From Fischerella sp. (lineage in GTDB: Bacteria; Cyanobacteriota; Cyanobacteriia; Cyanobacteriales; Nostocaceae): a stretch of 8,096 nucleotides of DNA. Within the stretch, counting starts at the first letter, position 1. Each line of letters begins with the position of its first letter. The notes beneath the pieces were generated by a model. The model searched no databases. It saw nothing but the letters and a program-made list of their open reading frames with translations, and had not been told where the DNA came from. Shown here in pieces: positions 1 through 5,108 of the stretch. Position numbers and translations under genes: made by a program. The stretch is taken from the NCBI GenBank assembly GCA_026419705.1, contig JANZYY010000220.1, positions 1 to 8,096 on the forward strand, in the 5' to 3' direction.

Positions 1-383
1 GTACAGCTATGCTGTGCTACGTAACACCCAAAGAACATCTAGGTCTTCCCAACGCTGAAGATGTACGAAACGGATTGATTGCCTACAAAATTGCAGCCCA
101 TGCTGCGGATATCGCCAGACATCGACCGGGGGCGAGAGACAGAGACGACGAACTCTCCCGCGCTCGTTACAACTTCGACTGGAACCGTCAGTTTGAATTA
201 TCACTCGATCCCGACAGAGCCAGAGAATACCACGACGAAACCCTGCCAGCAGACATATATAAAACAGCTGAGTTTTGCTCAATGTGCGGACCTAAGTTCT
301 GTCCAATGCAAACCAAAGTCGATGCAGACGCCCTAACAGAACTAGAGAAGTTCTTGGCAAAGCAGACTGTCGCCCAAAGTTAA
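1..383 (+). CDS. thiC: Phosphomethylpyrimidine synthase ThiC, C-terminal part (5' end outside window)
   Basis: ThiC is a radical-SAM enzyme that rearranges 5-aminoimidazole ribotide into the hydroxymethylpyrimidine phosphate moiety of thiamine. It acts in the cytosol. The reading frame is open from the left edge (first full codon at position 3). It begins with the conserved stretch TAMLCYVTPKEHLGLPN, which is characteristic of the ThiC barrel. Near the end it carries the family's unusual C-terminal [4Fe-4S] cluster motif C-x2-C-x4-C (FCSMCGPKFC, first Cys codon at 276-278). The histidine-containing CYVTPKEH region is also intact. About 126 residues are visible; family members are usually over 400 residues, so roughly the last quarter is here. 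The gene ends with TAA at 381-383 and converges on pyrE across about 90 bases. A THI-box (TPP) riboswitch, if present, would lie upstream and outside the window. Identification is secure from the motifs. Confidence 0.96.
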   Translation, partial: TAMLCYVTPKEHLGLPNAEDVRNGLIAYKIAAHAADIARHRPGARDRDDELSRARYNFDWNRQFELSLDPDRAREYHDETLPADIYKTAEFCSMCGPKFCPMQTKVDADALTELEKFLAKQTVAQS

Positions 384-393
384 CAATCTTTGA

Positions 394-459
394 AACGCAA
401 AGTGAAACAGAGGACTTCTCCGCGAACCTCTGCGTTAACTTTGCGTACCTCTGCGTTTT
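394..459. repeat. Intergenic repeat with nested hairpin between convergent thiC and pyrE
   Basis: The 11-mer ACCTCTGCGTT occurs twice (426-436 and 447-457), 21 bases apart. ACGCAAAGT at 395-403 is the exact reverse complement of ACTTTGCGT at 438-446, and inside it CAGAGG (408-413) pairs with CCTCTG (427-432). The result is a long interrupted stem. It sits between two gene ends and is followed by only four T's on the + strand, so it could act as a weak bidirectional terminator. Its composition (CTCTGCGTT / TTTGCGT words) resembles dispersed intergenic repeats that I recall from filamentous cyanobacteria; that resemblance is from memory and was not searched. Confidence 0.6.
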
Positions 460-473
460 GAATCAACCTCACT

Positions 474-1091
474 TCATTTCATTTGCCGATACCGCTCTTG
501 AATCTCCTCAATCGTAAACACCGCCTGAAATTTCAATCCTACTGACTCATAAAATTCCGCTCCGCCCTGCTTGCGATCTACCAGGGAAATTACTTGATTG
601 ACAGTATAACCTGCTGCTCTCAAGCGAGAGACTGCTTTCATCGCCGATTGTCCGGTAGTAACGACATCTTCCAAAACTACCACCTTTGCACCTTCCGGCA
701 AATTAGGACCTTCAATGTACGCCCTCATTCCATACCCTTTAGCTTCTTTGCGAACGATCAGCGCTGGTATCGGGCGGTGTTCATAGGCAGAAACCACGCT
801 CACTGCTGTAACAATCGGATCTGCTCCCAGTGTTAACCCTGCCACTGCTTGAGTGTCTGGTGGTAATAGCGATAAGAGAATACGACCAATTGCCAAAGCA
901 CCTTGGGGATGGAGCGTAACCTCTTTGCCATTGATGTAATAGGAACTACGTTGTCCAGAAGACAGAACAAAATCACCCTCTTGATATGCCAGTTGGCAAA
1001 ATAAATCTAGTAGTTTGTTGCGCAGAAGTTTTAGATCGTTACTATCTGCCCAAAAATCAGACTGGGTAAGGCTTTCGGCTTGATAAGTCAT
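474..1091 (-). CDS. pyrE: Orotate phosphoribosyltransferase
   Basis: PyrE transfers the phosphoribosyl group of PRPP onto orotate to give orotidine 5'-monophosphate, the fifth step of de novo pyrimidine synthesis. It works as a cytosolic dimer. The 205-residue protein has the type I PRTase PRPP-binding motif VVVLEDVVTTGQS at about residues 137-149. The catalytic flexible loop VRKEAKGYGMRAYIEG lies at about 113-128, with the conserved lysines. An N-terminal hood segment contains the FVLSSGQRSSYYINGK substrate region. Length is typical, with a short N-terminal extension of about 20 residues. Two adjacent start codons exist, GTG at 1094 and ATG at 1091; ATG is preferred, although neither has a clear Shine-Dalgarno sequence. 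The gene is divergent from the 1332 gene and convergent with thiC, so it is probably transcribed alone. Frame and motifs are intact. Confidence 0.95.
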   Translation of the reverse strand: MTYQAESLTQSDFWADSNDLKLLRNKLLDLFCQLAYQEGDFVLSSGQRSSYYINGKEVTLHPQGALAIGRILLSLLPPDTQAVAGLTLGADPIVTAVSVVSAYEHRPIPALIVRKEAKGYGMRAYIEGPNLPEGAKVVVLEDVVTTGQSAMKAVSRLRAAGYTVNQVISLVDRKQGGAEFYESVGLKFQAVFTIEEIQERYRQMK

Positions 1092-1174
1092 CACAAGAGA
1101 TTAAAAATTGTGCTAAACCAAAGGTTGAACTGCTAAGTAATAGGGCGTAAAAAACATAACTATGAGTTTTGTGA

Positions 1175-1237
1175 GTGGTTAGTAGATAGTAGTTAGTAGT
1201 TTGACTATTAACCACTAACCACTAACTACTAACAGCC
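1175..1237. repeat. STRR-type heptamer array in two opposite halves
   Basis: Nine consecutive 7-base units can be read. Four are of the form GTRGWTW (1175-1202: GTGGTTA, GTAGATA, GTAGTTA, GTAGTTT), then a junction unit GACTATT, then four in the opposite orientation (AACCACT, AACCACT, AACTACT, AACAGCC). The halves are complementary: AGTAGTTAGT at 1188-1197 is the exact reverse complement of ACTAACTACT at 1221-1230, so a 10-bp stem with a 23-base loop is possible. It lies in the divergent gap between pyrE and the 1332 gene. The heptamer periodicity is seen directly; calling it STRR is by resemblance to the class known from heterocystous cyanobacteria. Confidence 0.75.
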
Positions 1238-1331
1238 ATCATGAGAAATATGTTTATTCATTCCCGCTTAGTTAAGAGTTCTGAAAATAAGGATAAGTTA
1301 AGATTCGCATAAATACAGAGGAGCAATAAAA

Positions 1332-1772
1332 ATGACTTTAAAGTTCAATTCCTTGAGTAGTTTATTAGTGATTTTTGCTAATATTATTGCTTTTCCGGCA
1401 GTAGCGAAAGAACAGATGCAGGCACCCAATTATGAATATGAAACAGCGAATGAAGTATTTGAGCGAGCTTTTTTTAAAAATGACCCTAATTTCTTTGACA
1501 ATACCACTACCAAGAGCGATATAAATTTTCTAGTGGGACCTGGTTCGTTGTCCCGAAGTTCTTTTCCAGAAAATCAAATTGCGCGAGATGCTGAACTGGT
1601 TAACCTTGTTTATCGGGATACTCTCTATCAACAAGTTAGTAACGATCCTTACCTTCGCACTCCAGATTTACCCAATCCTTACAATACTTCGCTGTTAATG
1701 TCTCCCAGTTTGAATGCTAGCAAGCTGAAAATCGGAACTGAATTTCGATTTGAGCAAATACCTCCTCGGTAG
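1332..1772 (+). CDS. Small exported protein of unknown function
   Basis: This 146-residue protein is not recognised. Residues 1-25 look like a Sec signal peptide: a lysine at position 4, a hydrophobic core LLVIFANIIAFP, and an AVA signal peptidase I site followed by KEQ. Cleavage after Ala25 would leave a mature protein of about 121 residues, presumably in the periplasm or thylakoid lumen. The mature part has no cysteines, no further membrane segment and no obvious repeat; it is rich in Asn, Pro, Ser and aromatic residues. The start is well supported: AGAGGAG at 1317-1323 lies 8 bases before the ATG. Reading direction is away from pyrE, and the next + strand gene is over 400 bases away, so it is probably monocistronic. 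The strong ribosome binding site and clear signal peptide make it a real gene. It may belong to a family restricted to cyanobacteria (inference). Confidence 0.85.
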   Translation: MTLKFNSLSSLLVIFANIIAFPAVAKEQMQAPNYEYETANEVFERAFFKNDPNFFDNTTTKSDINFLVGPGSLSRSSFPENQIARDAELVNLVYRDTLYQQVSNDPYLRTPDLPNPYNTSLLMSPSLNASKLKIGTEFRFEQIPPR

Positions 1773-1790
1773 AACTCTACTATAAATAGT

Positions 1791-1818
1791 CTATTGACTA
1801 TTGATTATGTTGATTATG
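1791..1818. repeat. Short degenerate tandem repeat (7-mer pair then 9-mer pair)
   Basis: CTATTGA occurs twice back to back (1791-1797 and 1798-1804), and TTGATTATG occurs twice back to back (1801-1809 and 1810-1818), the two pairs overlapping. It lies just after the stop codon of the 1332 gene. This looks like another decayed member of the short-unit repeats found in the other gaps of this window. Confidence 0.5.
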
Positions 1819-1833
1819 TGACAATACGGTTAA

Positions 1834-1917
1834 GTAGAGACGCGAAACTACCCCACAGGAATGGCTGCGGCGTAGGCGTCTCTACATCGCAGAGCTTCGT
1901 GAGCATATCCTGGATAT
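1834..1917. repeat. Dispersed palindromic intergenic repeat
   Basis: GTAGAGACGC at 1834-1843 is the exact reverse complement of GCGTCTCTAC at 1876-1885. Inside it CTAC (1848-1851) can pair with GTAG (1872-1875), extending the stem. Directly after comes a second small palindrome, ATATCC-T-GGATAT (1905-1917). The GTAGAGACGC / GCGTCTCTAC pair resembles interspersed repeats that I recall as common in filamentous cyanobacterial genomes. No T-run follows, so a terminator role is not supported by sequence. Confidence 0.6.
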
Positions 1918-1953
1918 TTGCGCTAAAGCACAAACTACAAACATGAAAACTAA

Positions 1954-2026
1954 TCCAGGGTACAGGAGTTGAACCTGTCTAAGGCGAATTATGAGTTCGC
2001 TGCCTCAACCGCTCGGCCAACCCTGG
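1954..2026 (-). tRNA. tRNA with CAU anticodon, probably tRNA-Ile(CAU) (lysidine-modified), alternatively elongator tRNA-Met
   Basis: Read on the minus strand, all four arms close. The acceptor stem CCAGGGT pairs with ACCCTGG over 7 bp. The D-arm starts GCC...GGC around AGCGGTTGA. The anticodon stem GCGAA/TTCGC encloses the loop CTCATAA, giving anticodon CAT. A 5-base variable loop follows, then the T-arm ACAGG-TTCAACT-CCTGT. The discriminator base is A, and CCA is not encoded. The D-arm (GGCCGAGCGGTT) and the anticodon loop resemble plastid trnI-CAU more than the plastid elongator trnM, so the minor isoleucine tRNA that reads AUA after TilS converts C34 to lysidine is favoured. The D-arm lacks features I would expect of the initiator. 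Gene identity as a tRNA is secure; the amino acid is not. Confidence 0.93.
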
Positions 2027-2050
2027 TCATATCTAATAAATTCTAGCATA

Positions 2051-2056
2051 ATTATA
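2051..2056 (-). promoter_or_regulatory. Candidate -10 element of the tRNA promoter
   Basis: ATTATA here reads TATAAT on the minus strand, a perfect -10 hexamer about 25 bases upstream of the tRNA 5' end. That would place the transcript start a short way ahead of the mature tRNA. No good -35 hexamer is seen at the usual spacing, so this rests on one element in an AT-rich stretch. Confidence 0.4.
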
Positions 2057-2066
2057 CTACTTGTGT

Positions 2067-2074
2067 GCGATCGC
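2067..2074. repeat. HIP1 octamer GCGATCGC
   Basis: Perfect highly iterated palindrome 1, the octamer greatly over-represented in many cyanobacterial genomes. This copy is intergenic, upstream of the tRNA. Confidence 0.9.
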
Positions 2075-2216
2075 TATTAATCGCTGGGATTTTTATACTA
2101 CATTATTAGATTGCGCAATAGTGCAGACTAAGATTAATAAAGTTCCCTTAAGGATTGAACTAAGCGGCTTCAATACTTTGAGATAGACCAGCATTTTCTG
2201 CCATAGCTTGTCAGCA

Positions 2217-2909
2217 ATGAAACTAAATTCCACTGTACTTTTAACTTTGAGTTTGTTAACCTTGATGTTGGGAGCTGGTTTTGTAAGTGCGATTTTGGGA
2301 TTTGATATAGGCAGTAAAGCACTAAAAGGTGTAACTACACCAGACTCTCGTCCGACTAGCAAGTTTACCAGCCCTAAGACAGGTAATGGGGGGTTAAGGC
2401 TCCTAAAAGAGGAAGAAATCCTTAAACTTGTCAAGGCACGAATAGAAGGCAAAACCAAAGCTGCTAAATCAGAAAATAGAGAGGAAGAGGACGAGGAGTC
2501 TGCTACCAAAAAGGAGAAGCCAGAAGAAAAACTACAGGAAGAAATTGAAGAAGAACCCCAGGAAGGATTTCCTGTTACTGCTGAAAGTGATGGCGTGAGT
2601 CTGTCGGTACAATCTGCTCGCTATTCTGGCGGTGCTTTGCAACTGCGTGTGAAAATGCAGAATAAAGGTAAAGATACCGTACGCTTCCTCTACAGTTTTT
2701 TGGATGTCACTGATGATAAAGGGCGAACCCTTAGTGCTAGTACGGAGGGCTTGCCATCAGAATTACCTAATAATGCACCACCATCTTCTGGTACTGTAAG
2801 TATTCCCATAGCTTTGCTTGATGATGTTAAAAGTATCTCACTTTCTCTAACCGATTATCCTGCTCAGAAACTGAAGTTAGAAGTGTCAGATATTCCTGTA
2901 GAAAGGTAA
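2217..2909 (+). CDS. Membrane-anchored protein with acidic linker and C-terminal beta-rich domain, unknown function
   Basis: This 230-residue protein is not recognised. From the ATG at 2217, residues 5-29 form one hydrophobic segment (LLTLSLLTLMLGAGF...) that is either an uncleaved N-terminal anchor or a signal peptide. A Thr/Ser/Pro-rich stretch follows (about 40-58), then a highly charged Lys/Glu region (about 64-117) including EEEDEE and EEIEEEP, probably helical or disordered. The last 110 residues lack such bias and read as alternating beta strands (VSLSVQSARY, ALQLRVKMQNKG, VRFLYSFLDVTDDKG, GTVSIPIAL, SISLSLTDYP). That pattern resembles small immunoglobulin-like domains such as DUF4352, but this is a fold guess. 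The charged linker and domain would lie outside the cytoplasmic membrane. A TTG at 2208 could start three codons earlier; neither start has a good ribosome binding site. A co-transcribed relation with the CNNM gene, about 80 bases downstream, is possible. Confidence 0.85.
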   Translation: MKLNSTVLLTLSLLTLMLGAGFVSAILGFDIGSKALKGVTTPDSRPTSKFTSPKTGNGGLRLLKEEEILKLVKARIEGKTKAAKSENREEEDEESATKKEKPEEKLQEEIEEEPQEGFPVTAESDGVSLSVQSARYSGGALQLRVKMQNKGKDTVRFLYSFLDVTDDKGRTLSASTEGLPSELPNNAPPSSGTVSIPIALLDDVKSISLSLTDYPAQKLKLEVSDIPVER

Positions 2910-2986
2910 CTGGGAACTGGGGACTAGGGACTGGGGATTAGGTATTAGTAAATAAGAAAAATCTTCTCCCAATCACCAATACCCAA
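2909..2986. repeat. STRR-type heptamer array before the CNNM gene
   Basis: Beginning on the last base of the upstream stop codon, six 7-base units follow without a break: ACTGGGA, ACTGGGG, ACTAGGG, ACTGGGG, ATTAGGT, ATTAGTA (2909-2950). After about 18 A-rich bases, similar words appear in the opposite orientation (CCCAATCACCAATACCC, 2968-2984); for example GGTATT at 2941-2946 is complementary to AATACC at 2978-2983. The array fills almost the whole gap between the 2217 gene and the first possible ATG of the next gene. ACTGGGG/CCCCAGT is the word type described for STRR sequences of heterocystous cyanobacteria. Confidence 0.75.
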
Positions 2987-4360
2987 ATGGGAGCGTTTAC
3001 ACGAGCTTTGGCAGTGAGAAGTTTTCCTGGTTTAAGTTGGACTGATATGGGGCTGCGATTGCTGTCAGTACTACTACTGATTGCTATCAATGCCTTTTTT
3101 GTTACGGCCGAGTTTTCGATGGTGACGGTGAGGCGATCGCGCATTCATCAGTTAGTTGAGGCTGGTGATATTCAGGCGGTAGCGGTTGAGGTTTTGCAGC
3201 GCAGTATTGACCGATTGTTGTCTACAACTCAATTAGGGATCACCCTTTCGAGTTTGGCGCTGGGGTGGATTGGAGAAAGTACGATCGTGGTCCTAGTGCG
3301 ATCGTGGCTCCTATCCTGGCCTTTACCTGGTAGGATGAGTACCTTGATCGCCCATTCTTTATCAATTCCCATCGCCTTTTTTTTGATTGCTTATCTGCAA
3401 ATTGTCTTGGGTGAATTGTGTCCTAAATCTGTAGCTATGCTGTACTCAGAACAACTAGCGCGGTTTTTAGGACCTTCTGTGAAAGCTACTGTCCGATTTT
3501 TTAATCCTTTTATTTGGATTCTTAACCAATCTACTCGCTGTTTGTTACGGTTGTTTGGCATTGAATATACAGGTCAGAGTTGGAGACCACCTGTTACTCC
3601 AGAGGAACTGCAACTAATTATTTCTACAGAACGCGAATCTACTGGTTTGCAAGCTGAAGAACGAGAACTGCTAAAAAATGTTTTTGAGTTTGGGGAAGTG
3701 ACTGCACAAGCAGTCATGGTTCCCCGCACAAACATAGTAGTACTGCCTAATGATGCTACCTTACAAACTTTTCTCGAACAAATGGCAGCTACAGGTCATT
3801 CTTGCTTTCCTGTTGTGGGAGAATCTTTAGATGATATTCGTGGCATTATCGACTTTCAAGACTTAGCCAAACCTCTAGCTACAGGCAGGTTGGTTTTAGA
3901 AACAAAGATCCAACCGTGGATGAGTTCGGCACGATTTGTGCCGGAACATACGCTCTTGAGTGAACTATTGCCTGTGATGCAGCAAGAAAAGCTAGGAATG
4001 GTAATAGTTGTGGATGAGTTTGGCGGGACAGCAGGACTGGTTACGATTGAAGATGTTATCGCTCAAATTATCGGTGACATCGGTGCAAAAGAAAGTACTG
4101 ATGAATTGTTGATCGATTTTATTGATGAGCAGACATATCTGGTACAGGCGCAAATTAACTTGGAAGACCTTAACGAAGTGTTACATCTCAATTTACCTTT
4201 GCGGAAAGAATACCAGACACTAGCAGGCTTTCTGCTATATCAATTGCAGAAAGTTCCTTCCCTTGGTGAAACATTCCGCTATCAAAATCTGGAATTCACT
4301 GTTATTTCGATCAAAGGACCCAGGTTGCATCAAATTCAGGTACGACGCTTGCAGGGGTGA
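2987..4360 (+). CDS. CNNM/DUF21 transmembrane protein with CBS pair and CorC/HlyC domain (hemolysin C / Mg2+ efflux-like)
   Basis: The 457-residue protein follows the standard CNNM plan. A CNNM/DUF21 membrane domain spans about residues 22-205, with hydrophobic segments near 23-42, 85-110 and 122-142 and the signature GELCPKSVA at 142-150. Two CBS motifs follow (about 240-295 and 308-365); the second carries VVDEFGGTAGLVTIEDV. A CorC/HlyC C-terminal domain covers about 377-455. Characterised relatives (CorB/CorC, CNNM) act in Mg2+ export or homeostasis at the cytoplasmic membrane, with nucleotide bound by the CBS pair. Older annotations say hemolysin, but no haemolytic role is implied. The start is uncertain: ATG 2987 abuts the heptamer array and lacks a ribosome binding site, while ATG 3047 (Met21, just before GLRLLSVLLL) or GTG 3014 would fit the family's N terminus better. 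The stop codon lies in an octamer repeat. Confidence 0.93.
   Translation: MGAFTRALAVRSFPGLSWTDMGLRLLSVLLLIAINAFFVTAEFSMVTVRRSRIHQLVEAGDIQAVAVEVLQRSIDRLLSTTQLGITLSSLALGWIGESTIVVLVRSWLLSWPLPGRMSTLIAHSLSIPIAFFLIAYLQIVLGELCPKSVAMLYSEQLARFLGPSVKATVRFFNPFIWILNQSTRCLLRLFGIEYTGQSWRPPVTPEELQLIISTERESTGLQAEERELLKNVFEFGEVTAQAVMVPRTNIVVLPNDATLQTFLEQMAATGHSCFPVVGESLDDIRGIIDFQDLAKPLATGRLVLETKIQPWMSSARFVPEHTLLSELLPVMQQEKLGMVIVVDEFGGTAGLVTIEDVIAQIIGDIGAKESTDELLIDFIDEQTYLVQAQINLEDLNEVLHLNLPLRKEYQTLAGFLLYQLQKVPSLGETFRYQNLEFTVISIKGPRLHQIQVRRLQG
3133..3140. repeat. HIP1 octamer GCGATCGC
   Basis: Perfect HIP1 copy within the coding region of the CNNM protein, where it encodes part of the basic RRSRI segment after the first membrane helix. 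Confidence 0.9.
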
Positions 4361-4385
4361 TGGGGTGATGCGGTGATGGGGTGAG
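4354..4385. repeat. Octamer tandem repeat overlapping the stop of the CNNM gene
   Basis: Four 8-base units in tandem: GGGGTGAT, GGGGTGAT, GCGGTGAT, GGGGTGAG. The first unit supplies the last glycine codon and the TGA stop (4358-4360) of the CNNM reading frame; the rest fills most of the 43-base gap before the convergent queC stop. Unit size here is eight rather than the seven seen in the other arrays. Confidence 0.8.
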
Positions 4386-4403
4386 TTTAATTTTAGGTTC
4401 TCC

Positions 4404-5108
4404 CTACCTCCGATTTTCCGCTTCTCCCTCTGAGTGAGCATAAGGCAACGGATCTTTAAGTCCCAACTCAGCAAAAGCTGCAAGACGTAACTGACAAGCA
4501 TCGCAGACACCGCACGCCACATCGCCACCAGCGTAGCAAGACCAAGTAAGTTCCCAAGGAACTCCTAGTTTGTTGCCTAATTGGATAATTTCAGTTTTTT
4601 TCAGATTAATTAGGGGTGTGACAATTTTAATTGGCTTGCCTTCACGTCCTTGTTTTGTTCCCAAACGAAAAACTTCCTGCATCGCTTGGATATAGTCAGG
4701 ACGACAATCAGGATATCCAGAGTAATCTAAGGCGTTAACACCTATGTAAACACGTTCAGCGCCAATGGTTTCAGCGTAACCAAGGGCAAAGCTTAAAAAA
4801 ATGGTATTTCGCGCCGGCACATAGGTTACAGGTATATTTTGCGACATTTCTTTCACGGAGCGCCCTCGGGGTAAATCAATAGCGTCGTCAGTGAGCGCTG
4901 AACCCCCCCATAGCCGCAAGTCAAATGTGACTACTTGATTTTCGACTACGCCTGCTTTTTGCGCGATCGCTAAGGCCGAATGCAACTCTCGCCGATGTCT
5001 TTGCTGATAATCAAATAAAAGAGTATAACACTCACAACCATCTGCTAGTGCTTGGTAAAGAACTGTGGAAGAGTCCAATCCACCAGACAATAAAATTACA
5101 GCTTTCAT
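4404..5108 (-). CDS. queC: 7-cyano-7-deazaguanine synthase QueC
   Basis: QueC converts 7-carboxy-7-deazaguanine and ammonia to preQ0 using ATP, on the path to queuosine in tRNA. It is a cytosolic enzyme. The 234-residue protein has the PP-loop ATP-binding motif LSGGLDSST at residues 7-15, the conserved YVPARNTIFL segment at 96-105, and GVNALDYSGYPDCRPDY at 123-139. The C-terminal zinc site comprises Cys191, Cys199, Cys202 and Cys205 (SCY...CGVCDAC). Length and order are as expected. The ATG at 5106-5108 matches the family N terminus (MKAVILLSGG); no strong ribosome binding site precedes it. No other queuosine gene (queD, queE, folE) is adjacent, so it is a lone locus here. It converges with the CNNM gene. 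Confidence 0.96.
   Translation of the reverse strand: MKAVILLSGGLDSSTVLYQALADGCECYTLLFDYQQRHRRELHSALAIAQKAGVVENQVVTFDLRLWGGSALTDDAIDLPRGRSVKEMSQNIPVTYVPARNTIFLSFALGYAETIGAERVYIGVNALDYSGYPDCRPDYIQAMQEVFRLGTKQGREGKPIKIVTPLINLKKTEIIQLGNKLGVPWELTWSCYAGGDVACGVCDACQLRLAAFAELGLKDPLPYAHSEGEAENRR
4963..4970. repeat. HIP1 octamer GCGATCGC
   Basis: Perfect HIP1 copy inside queC, in the ALAIAQKAG segment. Confidence 0.9.

Noticed and set aside
594..836. Plus-strand open frame inside pyrE
   Set aside because: Antisense shadow of a well-identified gene; no start signal.
1175..1237. CRISPR array
   Set aside because: Units are 7 bases with no spacers; the pattern is a short tandem repeat.
2093..2509. Minus-strand open frame over the start of the 2217 gene
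   Set aside because: Ser/Leu-rich product is the complement of the acidic linker; the plus-strand frame has a hydrophobic anchor and a sensible domain layout.
4235..4528. Minus-strand open frame across the CNNM-queC junction
   Set aside because: It overlaps two firmly identified genes and includes the octamer repeat.
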